64,000 nucleotides of DNA from Paenibacillus glucanolyticus NBRC 15330 (GCF_004000885.1 NZ_BIMC01000006.1:220707-284706), one strand, 5' to 3'. Counted from the stretch's first letter, positions 9,616-19,248 are shown. Notes: generated by a model not told the origin, from the letters alone. Numbers and translations: made by a program.

Positions 9616-9942
9616 ATGACGGAATACGCGAATACGCCGAAGCCGCCTTATTATGCCTGCATTTTTGTGTCCAAACGAACGGAGGGCGACCGGGGTTACG
9701 GAGCGATGTCCGATAAAATGGCGGAACTCGCTGCGCAGCAGCCCGGCTATCTGGGGGGGGAATCTGCTCGGGATGAGGGTCTAGGGATCACGGTTTCGTA
9801 CTGGGACTCCTTGGAGGCCATACGTTTATGGAAGGAGAACGCGGCTCATCAGGTAGCGCAGGAACGGGGCAAGAACGAGTGGTATGAAAGCTTTGGCTTG
9901 CGAATTTGCAAGGTGGAGCGGGACAGCTTCTATAAGCTCTAG
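9616..9942 (+). CDS. Antibiotic-biosynthesis-monooxygenase (ABM) domain protein
   Basis: A 108-aa cytoplasmic protein of the ABM (dimeric alpha-beta barrel) superfamily, close in size and pattern to B. subtilis YqjZ. It starts YYACIFVSKR, has the YGAMSDKMAELAAQQPGYLG segment in two parts near residues 35-55, ITVSYWDSLEAI near 67 and a C-terminal strand. Relatives include heme-degrading and quinone-modifying monooxygenases and many of unknown substrate. The start follows GGAGAGGGGGAAGAGG. A run of eight G (9753-9760) lies inside the gene. The next gene follows 31 bases later on the same strand, so a two-gene transcript is likely. Confidence 0.78.
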   Translation: MTEYANTPKPPYYACIFVSKRTEGDRGYGAMSDKMAELAAQQPGYLGGESARDEGLGITVSYWDSLEAIRLWKENAAHQVAQERGKNEWYESFGLRICKVERDSFYKL

Positions 9943-9973
9943 GCAAGACCTGATCATGAAGAGGAAGAGGAGG

Positions 9974-10972
9974 ATGATGATGCAGAATTCGGGTAAGATC
10001 AGATGGGGAATCATGGGGACAGGCTGGATTGCGGAGCAGTTTGCCGCCGATCTGGCCTATGTGGAGAACGCCCAGTTTCTGGCTGTCGGTTCCCGTACGA
10101 CCAGCAGTGCAGGTGAGTTTGCGTCTAAATATGATATTCCGCGGGCATATGGGAGTTATGAGGAACTTGTGTCAGATTCCGAAGTCGACGTTGTGTATAT
10201 CGCAACTCCGCATCCCTTGCACCGGGACAATGTCATGTTGTGTCTTCAAGCAGGGAAATCCGTGCTGTGCGAGAAGCCCTTCACGATCAACGAGGATGAG
10301 CTGGAGGAGCTGGTATCGGCTGCGCGGGAGCGGAAGCTGTTCCTGATGGAGGCCATGTGGACGCGTTTTCTTCCACCCATTCGGCAGGTGCGAGCATGGT
10401 TGAAGGACGGACTTATCGGCGACGTTCGGTTAGTGAAGGCCGATTTTGGTTTTCGGAGCGGTTGGAATCCGCAAGGCCGTTTGCTCAATCCTGAACTCGG
10501 CGGAGGCGCGCTGCTGGATGCAGGGATTTATCCGGTGTCGTTTGCATCGATGATTTTTGGCGCCCAGCCTGAGAAGATATGGAGTACTGCGCATATTGGA
10601 GTAACGGGCGTGGATGAGCAGTTCTCGGTTGTGCTATCCTATGAATCGGGCAAGACGGCTTCGTTAAACGGGGCAATCCGTCTCGGATTGACGAATGAAG
10701 CTTATATATATGGGACAGGCGGGTATATTCATATTCCGTCTTTCCTGAACGCAACAACCGCTTCTCTTCATGTAGATGGAGCGGAACCGGTACGGGCCCT
10801 AGATGATCGTCAGGCGAAGGGTTATAACTTCGAAGCTTACGAAGTGGGACGGTGTCTGCTGGAAGGGCGGCTTGAGAGCGACGTGATGTCACTGGATGAG
10901 TCCCTTGCGATCATGAGGCTGCTGGATCAGATCCGGGGCCAATGGGGACTTAAGTACCCTTCGGAAGGATAA
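9974..10972 (+). CDS. Gfo/Idh/MocA family NAD(P)-dependent oxidoreductase
   Basis: A 332-aa soluble dehydrogenase. The N-terminal Rossmann fold is clear (IRWGIMGTGWIAEQF near residue 8), with DVVYIATPHPLHRDN near 70 and the family EKP motif in VLCEKPFTIN near 98. The C-terminal alpha/beta domain carries GGGALLDAGIYPVS near 176. Family members oxidise or reduce sugars, inositols or trans-dihydrodiols; the substrate here is not decidable. I choose the ATG at 9974 (two more ATG codons follow directly) because GAAGAGGAAGAGG precedes it; a longer frame back to 9884 would overlap the ABM gene. A strong terminator follows. Confidence 0.87.
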   Translation: MMMQNSGKIRWGIMGTGWIAEQFAADLAYVENAQFLAVGSRTTSSAGEFASKYDIPRAYGSYEELVSDSEVDVVYIATPHPLHRDNVMLCLQAGKSVLCEKPFTINEDELEELVSAARERKLFLMEAMWTRFLPPIRQVRAWLKDGLIGDVRLVKADFGFRSGWNPQGRLLNPELGGGALLDAGIYPVSFASMIFGAQPEKIWSTAHIGVTGVDEQFSVVLSYESGKTASLNGAIRLGLTNEAYIYGTGGYIHIPSFLNATTASLHVDGAEPVRALDDRQAKGYNFEAYEVGRCLLEGRLESDVMSLDESLAIMRLLDQIRGQWGLKYPSEG

Positions 10973-10991
10973 GTTGGTTCGTGTGCAGCGA

Positions 10992-11028
10992 AGCAGTGTG
11001 GGAGGAACTTCCCGCACTGCTTTTTTTT
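10992..11028 (+). terminator. Terminator of the oxidoreductase gene
   Basis: AGCAGTGTGGGA pairs with TCCCGCACTGCT around a GGAACT loop, followed by eight T. Confidence 0.9.
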
Positions 11029-11086
11029 GTGATTAAATACGGATAGCCCAGGAGCAGCGCAGCTTCTTTAAGCGCAGATGTCATTA

Positions 11087-11140
11087 TTTACATAAGTTTT
11101 ACGGAGAGATAACAAGCCATTAACTCCCCTTTGTTATGCT
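11087..11140 (+). promoter_or_regulatory. PhoP box with -10, phosphate-starvation promoter
   Basis: Four hexamers at exact 11-bp periodicity match the Bacillus PhoP consensus TT(A/C/T)ACA: TTTACA (11087-11092), TTTACG (11098-11103), ATAACA (11109-11114) and TTAACT (11120-11125), each separated by 5 bp. A -10 TATGCT (11135-11140) follows 9 bp later, and no good -35 is present. This is the layout of PhoP-activated promoters. It lies 58 bp before the tandem phosphatase gene. Confidence 0.85.
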
Positions 11141-11197
11141 GGAGCTGTTTGAGAGCGGTGTTGCAGACCCATCCTACATAATAAAAGGAGAGAATTA

Positions 11198-14100
11198 ATG
11201 ATTAATCACGTGTACAAAAAGCTATTATCCATGCTGTTATCCACGGCACTCGTGTTTGGATTTTTTGCAGGTCTCGGATTCCCGGCAGTGGCGGAAGCCG
11301 CGACACCGGGTCAGCCGGATATTTTGCTGCAGCGTAATGCCGATTGGAAATATTTTGATCAGGGACAAGATTTAACGACCGTTTGGCGCGCTACCTATGA
11401 CGACTCCTCTTGGGCAAATGGACTGGCTCCATTCGGCTATAAGGATAACGGAAGTGGTGTAACCACTGCGGAATTTGGACCGCTTCAGACCGTAATGGAC
11501 TATGGTACGGACAAAGAACTCAAACACCGCACGACTTACTTCCGTACAAATCTTCAGGTTAACAAGGATCAAATCGACGGTTACGGCCAGATTCTCGGAA
11601 CGTTTGGCGTTGATGACGGCGCCGTGCTCTATGTCAATGGACATGAAATCAGACGTATGGGGATGCCTGGCGGTGAAATCACGTATTCCACCAAGGCCAC
11701 TTCCAATAAGGACCTTCCGGTTGTATATGCGGATGTGGACCTGACAGAGCCGCTGAAAACATACCTGCAGGACGGCAGCAACGAAATTGCGGTCGAGGTT
11801 CACCAGCAGAGCGACAGCAGCTCGGATCTGTACTTCGATATGGAGCTTATCGCGTTAGAACAGGCTCCGGTGTTGGATATCTCCAAGATTACGGTAACTT
11901 TCCATGGAGACACAACAAGCGAGAAAGGATTCACCTGGTATACTCCGCTGGGATCATCCCGGAGCGATGTTCAGGTTGTGGAGAATCGCGGCAGTACGCC
12001 TGATTTCGCTCAAGCGCAAGTGTTTCACGGACGGACTTCCATCTCTGCGAACTCTCCGGGCGAACATGTTCATAAAGCGGAAGCGACCGGTCTGGCGGCG
12101 GATACGTCCTACTATTTCAGAGTTGGGGACGAAAGTCTGAATCTGTGGAGCGAGGCGGGTACCTTCGAGACGGCACCTGTAAGCGGAGCCTTCTCGTTCA
12201 TCGACCTGACGGATACGCAGGCGAAGGAGGAAGACGAGGCGATGCTGTCCGCAGCTACCTTGTCCAAGGCGCTTGCGACCATCCCTGATGCCAAATTCGT
12301 TGTCCATAATGGGGATGTGGTGGAGAACGGGACTTCGGAGCAGGAGTGGAACTGGCTCTTGGGCCATTCACAGTCCAGCCTTTTGAATACCACAATCGCT
12401 CCGTCCGCGGGCAATCATGAGGACAAGAATTACGCTTTCTATGAGCACTTCAATGTGAAGGAGCCGGATAACGCTGCAACAGAGACCGGCGCATATTACT
12501 CTTACGACTATAGCAATGCCCATTTCATCGTGCTCAACTCCAATGAGAATTCGGCCGAATATGCGAACTTCTCCGCGGAGCAAGTAGCCTGGATGAAGCA
12601 GGATGTGGAGCAAGCGAAGGCTGCAGGGGCAGAATGGATTATCGTAAACATCCACAAGGGTCCTTACACGACTTCGAATCATGCAACCGACAGCGATATC
12701 ATTGGCGTGAATGGCGTGCGTAGTAAAATCGCGCCTCTAATGAATGAACTTGGAATCGATATGGTGCTCCAGGGTCATGATCACATCTATGCGCGTACGA
12801 AGCCGATCAAGCGTGACGGAACGGCTGAAGATGTCACCAAAATTACTGAGACGCTGAACGGTGAGAGCATTGAATATGCGGTCAAGCCGGATGGAACGAT
12901 CTACATGATCCCAGCGACCGCCGGGGCCAAGGTTTATTTTAAGAACCAGAAGCCGGAGCTCGGGGACGCGTATTTCAATTTGTTTGAGCGCGCGGAAGAG
13001 AATCATGCCCGTCAGTACGGGGACACAACCAGCTTAGCCAGAGGCCATATACAAAATTTCGTCGGGATTACAATCGACGGCGGCAAGCTGACGGCTGTTA
13101 CATATGAGATTGATCAGAACCAGAATAACGCGCAGCCGTTCATCGTGGATCAATTCGGAATCATGAAGGAAACGAAGCCGGATCCTGTTCAGGAAAAAGT
13201 GAGCAAGGTGACCGTTACATTCCACGGCGATGCCACAACATCCAAGGGTTTCACCTGGTATACTTCCCAGCAGGTGACAGGCAGTGACCTTCAAGTTGTG
13301 GAGAAGACGTCTGCCGCACCGGATTTCACAAACGCCAATTCGTTTAGCGGACGTTCGGCTCCTTCTACGAATTCGGCAGCAGAACTTGTACACAAAGCAG
13401 AAGCAGCCAAACTCAAGCCGAATACGACCTACTATTTCCGCGTAGGCGATGAGACACTAGGCGTTTGGAGTGACATGGGAACCTTCCGGACCGCACCGAA
13501 GAGCGGAGCGTTTACATTCATTGATCTGGCGGATACGCAGGCGAAGGAAGAAGATGAAGCGGTGCTTTCATCCGAGACGCTTACCAAGGCGCTTACTGCG
13601 GTTCCGGAGGCAGAATTTGTCGTTCACAATGGAGATATCGTGGACAATGGCGTCAAAGAAGAGCAGTGGGATTGGCTGTTAGGACACTCGCAGGAAAGCC
13701 TGCTTCATACAACACTGGCCCCTTCCGCGGGAAATCACGAGGACGAGAACTATGCTTTCATTGAGCATTTTAATCTGCAGCAGCCGGAGCATTCAGCAAC
13801 GGAGACCGGAGCTTATTATTCGTACGATTACAGCAACGCACATTTCGTTGTGTTGAATTCGAATGAAGGCTCGGCGGAATACGATAACTTCTCGGTAGAG
13901 CAAGTAGAGTGGCTTAAACAGGATGTCCAAAAAGCCAAGAAGGACGGTGCGCAGTGGGTGATCGTTAACATCCATAAAGGCCCGTACACCACGTCGAACC
14001 ATGCAACAGACTCCGATATTATGGGGGCTAACGGTGTTCGTACCAAGATAGCTCCGATAATGGCAGAGCTTGGCATTGATTTTGTGTTGCAGGGTCATGA

Positions 14101-15256
14101 TCACATCTATGCACGGACCAAGCCGATCAAGTCGGATGGCAAGGCGGCAGAACCGGTGAAAATTACGGAGATGTTAAACGGTGAGAAGCTGGAATACTCG
14201 GTAAATCCTGACGGTACAATCTATTTGATTCCGGCAACCGCAGGTCCGAAGGTCTATTATAAGAACCCTAGCTCAAGTCTGGGGGAAGCGTACTACAACC
14301 TCTTCGAAATTGCAGACGAAAATCACGCTGCCAAATACGGTCCGGACCCGAGCGATAACCGGAGACCAAAACGCAGCCAGGTGCAAAATTTCGTCGGCAT
14401 TACGATTGACGGCGGCAAGCTGACGGCTGTTACGTACGAAATCGATCAGAACCTGAATGGAGCACAGCCATTTATTATCGATCAATTCGGAATTGTGAAG
14501 AAGGATGTTCAGACGCCGAATCCGGATCCAGGGACTCCTAATCCTGGCACACCGGATCCGGGTCCTGGCACATCCAATCCAGGATCAGGAACCAACTCGG
14601 GCTCGGGCAGCAATCCAGGCTCCGGTTCCGGTAATGAGACCCATCCTGGCAATGGATCGGGCACAGGCTCTCAGCCTGGCACCAATCCAGGCTCGGGTTC
14701 CGGCAACGGGAATCCGCCAGTCATCCTGAAGGATACGGCGGGACACTGGGCCAAATCAGCCATCGATAAGGCCGTGGCAGCAGGCTTCGTGAACGGTTAT
14801 GGCGACGGAACCTTCCGTCCGAATCAACATGTAACGCGTGCAGAATTCATCACTATGCTGGGACGTGCATTGGGTCTGAATGCAGGTGGTACTGCCCTGA
14901 CGTTCACAGATACAGCGAAGATCCCTTCCTGGGCGAAGGATGCTGTAGCCCAGGCGTCAGAAGCCGGCATTATAAGCGGCTACAAGGATGGATCCTTCGG
15001 CCCTCATCAAGGGTTATCCCGAGCAGAGCTGGTTGCTATGGTTGTTCGCGCCAGCGGGATCGGTACCGATTCTGCAACGAAGCTGAGCTTTAACGATACG
15101 AAGGATATCCCGGCTTGGGCGCGGCCTTATGTAGCCGCTGCAGTTGAAGCAGGGCTTGTAGGTGGAGTGGGCAATAACCGCTTTGCTCCACAGCAGGTCG
15201 CCACCCGGGCGGAAGCCGTAACACTTATTATCGGACTTCTTGAATATACGAAATAA
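11198..15256 (+). CDS. SLH-anchored tandem purple-acid-phosphatase-like phosphoesterase
   Basis: A 1352-aa secreted protein. The signal peptide (1-35) is followed by a jelly-roll-like domain (about 40-220) and two consecutive units of about 435 residues, each made of a purple-acid-phosphatase FN3 domain and a metallophosphoesterase domain. Both units keep the metal ligands: DTQ, HNGD, AGNHED, NIHKGPY and QGHDH. A long Gly/Ser/Pro linker (about 1105-1170) leads to three SLH domains (1175-1350) for wall anchoring. The expected role is hydrolysis of phosphate esters at the cell surface to release phosphate. That fits the PhoP box directly upstream. An AAAGGAG ribosome site precedes the ATG. The two halves are clearly an internal duplication that has since diverged. 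Confidence 0.88.
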   Translation: MINHVYKKLLSMLLSTALVFGFFAGLGFPAVAEAATPGQPDILLQRNADWKYFDQGQDLTTVWRATYDDSSWANGLAPFGYKDNGSGVTTAEFGPLQTVMDYGTDKELKHRTTYFRTNLQVNKDQIDGYGQILGTFGVDDGAVLYVNGHEIRRMGMPGGEITYSTKATSNKDLPVVYADVDLTEPLKTYLQDGSNEIAVEVHQQSDSSSDLYFDMELIALEQAPVLDISKITVTFHGDTTSEKGFTWYTPLGSSRSDVQVVENRGSTPDFAQAQVFHGRTSISANSPGEHVHKAEATGLAADTSYYFRVGDESLNLWSEAGTFETAPVSGAFSFIDLTDTQAKEEDEAMLSAATLSKALATIPDAKFVVHNGDVVENGTSEQEWNWLLGHSQSSLLNTTIAPSAGNHEDKNYAFYEHFNVKEPDNAATETGAYYSYDYSNAHFIVLNSNENSAEYANFSAEQVAWMKQDVEQAKAAGAEWIIVNIHKGPYTTSNHATDSDIIGVNGVRSKIAPLMNELGIDMVLQGHDHIYARTKPIKRDGTAEDVTKITETLNGESIEYAVKPDGTIYMIPATAGAKVYFKNQKPELGDAYFNLFERAEENHARQYGDTTSLARGHIQNFVGITIDGGKLTAVTYEIDQNQNNAQPFIVDQFGIMKETKPDPVQEKVSKVTVTFHGDATTSKGFTWYTSQQVTGSDLQVVEKTSAAPDFTNANSFSGRSAPSTNSAAELVHKAEAAKLKPNTTYYFRVGDETLGVWSDMGTFRTAPKSGAFTFIDLADTQAKEEDEAVLSSETLTKALTAVPEAEFVVHNGDIVDNGVKEEQWDWLLGHSQESLLHTTLAPSAGNHEDENYAFIEHFNLQQPEHSATETGAYYSYDYSNAHFVVLNSNEGSAEYDNFSVEQVEWLKQDVQKAKKDGAQWVIVNIHKGPYTTSNHATDSDIMGANGVRTKIAPIMAELGIDFVLQGHDHIYARTKPIKSDGKAAEPVKITEMLNGEKLEYSVNPDGTIYLIPATAGPKVYYKNPSSSLGEAYYNLFEIADENHAAKYGPDPSDNRRPKRSQVQNFVGITIDGGKLTAVTYEIDQNLNGAQPFIIDQFGIVKKDVQTPNPDPGTPNPGTPDPGPGTSNPGSGTNSGSGSNPGSGSGNETHPGNGSGTGSQPGTNPGSGSGNGNPPVILKDTAGHWAKSAIDKAVAAGFVNGYGDGTFRPNQHVTRAEFITMLGRALGLNAGGTALTFTDTAKIPSWAKDAVAQASEAGIISGYKDGSFGPHQGLSRAELVAMVVRASGIGTDSATKLSFNDTKDIPAWARPYVAAAVEAGLVGGVGNNRFAPQQVATRAEAVTLIIGLLEYTK

Positions 15257-15271
15257 AGGAAGAGTTGGAAG

Positions 15272-15311
15272 AAGCCAATGCGGGAGTTTTGTCCCGTGTT
15301 GGCTTTTTTAT
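15272..15311 (+). terminator. Terminator of the tandem phosphatase gene
   Basis: AAGCCAATGCGGGA pairs with TCCCGTGTTGGCTT around GTTTTG, followed by six T. Confidence 0.9.
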
Positions 15312-15375
15312 GCCGTCTACGTCAAGGACTATGAAAATTCCTGCTTAAAATATAAAATTTTATTTTATTAAAACT

Positions 15376-15406
15376 ATTGAAATTTGAAATAAAATTTCAA
15401 TATGAT
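15376..15406 (+). promoter_or_regulatory. Shared promoter palindrome, copy 2
   Basis: The same 26 bases as at 3099-3124 occur at 15381-15406. Here the extended inverted repeat is perfect: ATTGAAATTT, 6-bp spacer, AAATTTCAAT. It lies about 145 bp upstream of the GHL10 glycosidase gene and again ends in AATATGAT. The conservation against otherwise unrelated flanks argues for a common regulator or promoter. Confidence 0.62.
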
Positions 15407-15409
15407 AGA

Positions 15410-15456
15410 GCTAGAGATGAACGAGAGATCAGGTCCGTGCGATCATCTACTCTAGC
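15410..15456 (+). promoter_or_regulatory. Possible 5' leader hairpin
   Basis: GCTAGAG (15410-15416) pairs with CTCTAGC (15450-15456), with a smaller GATC/GATC pairing inside. It would lie in the untranslated leader of the GHL10 gene if transcription starts at the shared palindrome. The function is unknown. Confidence 0.3.
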
Positions 15457-15551
15457 CAGGGATCGGAGGTGAGTGTCAGCCCGATTTACTTACAGATTGG
15501 GATCAAGGTTTAGGATTGTAAGCACTCATACTATAGGGAGTGAATTGATGA

Positions 15552-18500
15552 ATGATAACCAAAAGGCGTGTCTATCGAAGCAGCAAGTCTGTCCTGTCCA
15601 TGACACTGGCGTTAGCCGTGATGTTCAGTTCGGCCGTTTCCGCGTGGGGCAATTCCATTGAAACGAATGCAAGCGGCGGAGAGCCGGGAGCGGTGGTGCT
15701 GGAGGATTTCGAATCAGTAACGAATCTGTTTGCGTCTTCCGTAAGGGGGAAGGCCGAACTGGATTTAGCGGAGAGGCCGGAGCGAATCTATTACGGGCGT
15801 CACGCTGCAGCTTTAACTTATGATTTTGTAGGCAGCGAATCCGGCACCTCGGCGGCTTATCTCAACTTCAAAGACCCGGATGGATCAACAGGCAGAAGCA
15901 TTCCCGGATCACCGAAGGCACTCGGCTTATGGGTTTACGGCGACGGCGGCAACCACTGGCTCCGTGCGCAGCTTCAGGATTCTGCAGGCGGTAAGCATGC
16001 CGTTGATTTAACAGCCACCACCTCCGGTTTTAGCTGGAAGGGCTGGAAATACGTCAAATTTAACGTTCCCTCGGCCATCAAGACTCCTCTCAAAGTGAAT
16101 CAAATCTACGTCACCGAATTAAAAGACACGAATAAAAACAAAGGTACTGTATACTTCGACAGACTAACCGCATTCTATACGGCTTCCCCGGTATACGGGC
16201 TCGACATCGGCGGGCTGACGCCCATGGGTGCTGGAGAATCGGTCATGCCGCAAGTCTATGGAACCTATGAAGGTCAGACGGAACCAGCCTTATTGACATC
16301 CGGCGTGAAACTGACCAGCAGTGACGAAACCATCGCTACCGTTACGGGCGCTACATACGACACCATTGAGGCCTTGAAGCCGGGAACGGTGACCATCACG
16401 GCTGAGTACGGCGATGCGCCTAGGGCTCAATATGAGCTTCATATTACGCAGGATACTCCGGTTCCCTATGAATTGCTGTTATCCGGACCGCTTCATATGG
16501 AGACTAGCGTTACCGGCGACATGAGAACCAGCGTGGTTTACTCCGTCTACGGAAACCAGACCGATCCTGTGTGGATGACCGAAGGGATCAGTTATACAAG
16601 CGATCAGCCAGGCGTTGTGTCGGTCGACCAAGCGGGTCAATTGACCGCGGTTTCCGAAGGAACGGCAGCCATTACCGCCTCGTATCGGGGAGCTGCAACA
16701 CAACACACCATTACGGTGACAGATCCTGTTCCTGTTCTGCAGAGCATTGAACTTCAAGGACTTACGTCCGTGACGGTAGGAGATTCTTTTGAAACGGTTG
16801 TATCGGCTACGTACTCCTGGATGAATGAGCCGGTAACTATAGAAGAAGACGTTACGTTTACCAGCAGCAATTCAACCGTCGCTTCTGTTACGGATCAAGG
16901 GGTTGTAAGCGGTTTGAAGGTAGGCTCCGCTAGAATAACAGCCACATTCCAGGGAAAGAGCAGCTCGCTCTACATTACGGTAAATGAAACCCCGGAGCAT
17001 CCGAAAACGGAGATGAGGGCAGCATGGATCGCTACCGTTGACAACATTGACTGGCCAGCCAAAGGGGTCACCGATCCGGCCCAGCAGAAGGAGCAGTTTA
17101 TCAGCCTGCTTGATCAGCTGGAGAATGCGGGGATGAATGCGGTCATTATGCAGATCAAACCAACCGCGGATGCATTTTATCCGTCAGAGTATGGGCCTTG
17201 GTCGGAATGGCTGACAGGTGAACAAGGCAAGAATCCGGGTTATGATCCGCTGGCATTCCTGCTCGAGGAGGTGCATAAGCGAAACATGGAGTTTCACGCC
17301 TGGTTCAATCCATACCGCATCAGTCTTCAAGGGGACGTCAACCAGCTTGTAGAGGATCACCCGGCCAGACAGCACCCGGAATGGGTTGAGGAATATGGCG
17401 GCAAGCTGTATTTCAATCCAGGGGTGCCGGAGGCACAGCAGTTCATCATTGATGGAGTCCTGGAAGTCGTTCGGAATTACGATATCGATGCCGTGCATTT
17501 TGACGATTATTTCTACCCGTATCCCGTAACTGGCGTGGATTTCCCGGATACGGATACCTTTAATCAATACAAGGGCTCCTTTACAAATAAGAGTGATTGG
17601 AGAAGAAATAACGTCAATGAATTTATTCAGAACGTGAACGAAGCCATCAAGGCAGAGAAGAGTTACATGAAATTCGGCATCAGCCCGTTCGGTATTTGGA
17701 AAAACAAATCCAGCGACCAGGCCGGCTCCGAAACGACGGGCCTTGAGAGCTATCATGCGATTTACGCGGATTCGAAGAAATGGGTCGAAGAAGAGTGGGT
17801 CGACTATATTACGCCGCAGATTTATTGGAATATCGGGTACTCCGCAGCGGCCTACGATAAGCTGATCGATTGGTGGAGCGGTGTCGCTGCCGGTAAGAAT
17901 GTACATCTGTACAGCGGACAGGCGGTGTATAGAATCGGGACAACACCTGAATGGTCCAATCCCGAGGAAATGCCGAACCAGGTGAAGTACAACCGCAATT
18001 TTGAGGAAGTCCGGGGCAGCATGTATTTCAGCTCCAAATGGTTCGCGCTGAATCAGCTCGGATTCACGGACAGACTGAAGAACGATCTGTACCGATATCC
18101 GGCACTCATCCCGGCTATGCCTTGGATTGATTCGGCGGCACCCTCTGCGCCCAAGCAGCCGAGGGCCAATCGAGCACAGGAAGGTGTGAAGCTCAGCTGG
18201 TCTTCGATTGACGACGAGACATATTACGCGGTTTATCGTTATGATGGACGAGCCGCCGGCAATATGCAGGACCCGGCGCATTTGTTAGGGACCTTCAGGA
18301 AAACAGCCGGTATAACGCAGTCCTATATCGATCATACTGTCGCAAAGGGACAAACCTACACGTATGTTGTGACGGCTGTCGATCGTTTGCATAACGAGAG
18401 CAGTCAGAGTCCATCCGTAACGATAACAGCGGGAGACAGCGGCGAGCCGCCGGTTGACCCGCCGGGGAATCCGAGTCCACCGGTGACGCCTCCAGTGACC

Positions 18501-19127
18501 CCGCCTGTAACTCCACCGGTCACTCCACCGGTCACTCCGCCGGTGACACCTCCCGTAACGCCGCCGACTCCACCGAAACCTCCGGTGTTCAACGATGTGG
18601 ACAGCATAGGCTGGGCGAAAGCGGCGATTGAGGAACTGGCTGCGCTTGGCATCGTAAAGGGAGTGGGGCATGATTCGTTCCAGCCGCTGAAATCGGTGAC
18701 ACGAGCCGAATTTCTGGCCATGCTGGTCCGAGCCTTCCAGCTAACAGGGGAGGCAGAGCTTGAATTTACCGATGTAAGGCCGTCCGATTGGCACTATGCG
18801 ATCATCGCATCTGCGGTAGAGGCCGGGCTGGCCCAAGGCATCGGCGGCGGCAAATTCGAGCCGAACCGGCCGATAACCCGTCAGGAAATGGCGATCATGA
18901 GCGCCAATGCATTAACATTATTCACCGATATGAAGGCACAGGATGAGGATGGTACCTTGGCGAAGTTTAAAGACGGCAGCAGCATTGCAGGTTATGCAAG
19001 AAACGCAGTGGCACTCTTGGCCGAGAAAGGCGTGATCCAAGGAACCGGAAATGATCGGTTCACGCCGAAAGGAATCGCCAATCGAGCTCAGGCAGCGGTG
19101 ATCATCTATAATCTGTTGAATCTTTAG
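15552..19127 (+). CDS. SLH-anchored GHL10-family glycoside hydrolase with Big2 domains
   Basis: A 1191-aa secreted protein. The signal peptide (about 1-36) is followed by an EDFE-type sugar-binding-like domain (50-220) clearly homologous to residues 570-730 of the 2024-aa SLH protein. Three Big2-like domains (220-475) precede a GHL10/DUF187 TIM-barrel hydrolase (about 484-865; MRAAWIATVDNIDWP, FHAWFNPYR, AVHFDDYFYPYP). An FN3 domain (875-960), a (PPVT)n linker and three SLH domains (1003-1190) follow. E. coli DigH (YddW), a GHL10 member, cleaves denuded peptidoglycan strands, so a cell-wall glycan substrate is plausible. The ATG at 15552 is preferred because it opens a signal peptide, with GGGAG 11 bases upstream; an overlapping ATG at 15548 is in another frame. 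Confidence 0.86.
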   Translation: MITKRRVYRSSKSVLSMTLALAVMFSSAVSAWGNSIETNASGGEPGAVVLEDFESVTNLFASSVRGKAELDLAERPERIYYGRHAAALTYDFVGSESGTSAAYLNFKDPDGSTGRSIPGSPKALGLWVYGDGGNHWLRAQLQDSAGGKHAVDLTATTSGFSWKGWKYVKFNVPSAIKTPLKVNQIYVTELKDTNKNKGTVYFDRLTAFYTASPVYGLDIGGLTPMGAGESVMPQVYGTYEGQTEPALLTSGVKLTSSDETIATVTGATYDTIEALKPGTVTITAEYGDAPRAQYELHITQDTPVPYELLLSGPLHMETSVTGDMRTSVVYSVYGNQTDPVWMTEGISYTSDQPGVVSVDQAGQLTAVSEGTAAITASYRGAATQHTITVTDPVPVLQSIELQGLTSVTVGDSFETVVSATYSWMNEPVTIEEDVTFTSSNSTVASVTDQGVVSGLKVGSARITATFQGKSSSLYITVNETPEHPKTEMRAAWIATVDNIDWPAKGVTDPAQQKEQFISLLDQLENAGMNAVIMQIKPTADAFYPSEYGPWSEWLTGEQGKNPGYDPLAFLLEEVHKRNMEFHAWFNPYRISLQGDVNQLVEDHPARQHPEWVEEYGGKLYFNPGVPEAQQFIIDGVLEVVRNYDIDAVHFDDYFYPYPVTGVDFPDTDTFNQYKGSFTNKSDWRRNNVNEFIQNVNEAIKAEKSYMKFGISPFGIWKNKSSDQAGSETTGLESYHAIYADSKKWVEEEWVDYITPQIYWNIGYSAAAYDKLIDWWSGVAAGKNVHLYSGQAVYRIGTTPEWSNPEEMPNQVKYNRNFEEVRGSMYFSSKWFALNQLGFTDRLKNDLYRYPALIPAMPWIDSAAPSAPKQPRANRAQEGVKLSWSSIDDETYYAVYRYDGRAAGNMQDPAHLLGTFRKTAGITQSYIDHTVAKGQTYTYVVTAVDRLHNESSQSPSVTITAGDSGEPPVDPPGNPSPPVTPPVTPPVTPPVTPPVTPPVTPPVTPPTPPKPPVFNDVDSIGWAKAAIEELAALGIVKGVGHDSFQPLKSVTRAEFLAMLVRAFQLTGEAELEFTDVRPSDWHYAIIASAVEAGLAQGIGGGKFEPNRPITRQEMAIMSANALTLFTDMKAQDEDGTLAKFKDGSSIAGYARNAVALLAEKGVIQGTGNDRFTPKGIANRAQAAVIIYNLLNL

Positions 19128-19145
19128 GGTGATAAGAGTGACAAA

Positions 19146-19183
19146 GGGACATCCCGGGCTATGAGCCTCGGGATGTCCCTTTT
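19146..19183 (+). terminator. Terminator of the GHL10 gene
   Basis: GGGACATCCCGGGCT pairs with AGCCTCGGGATGTCCC around ATG, followed by TTTT. Confidence 0.88.
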
Positions 19184-19248
19184 GCCGCTTTGTTCAGGTA
19201 GACATGCTCCATGGTACAATAGAAGTATTACGAGCTGGAGTGTGGTGC

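Noticed and set aside
15517..15532. cre-like site before the GHL10 gene (TGTAAGCACTCATA)
   Set aside because: The central CG is missing and the 3' half does not match the consensus.
17184..18281. Minus-strand frame of 365 codons inside the GHL10 gene
   Set aside because: It is a shadow of the hydrolase reading frame with no protein-like motifs.
18470..18570. Repeated (PPVT)n coding DNA as a possible regulatory repeat
   Set aside because: It encodes a proline-rich linker before the SLH domains, as in many wall-anchored proteins.
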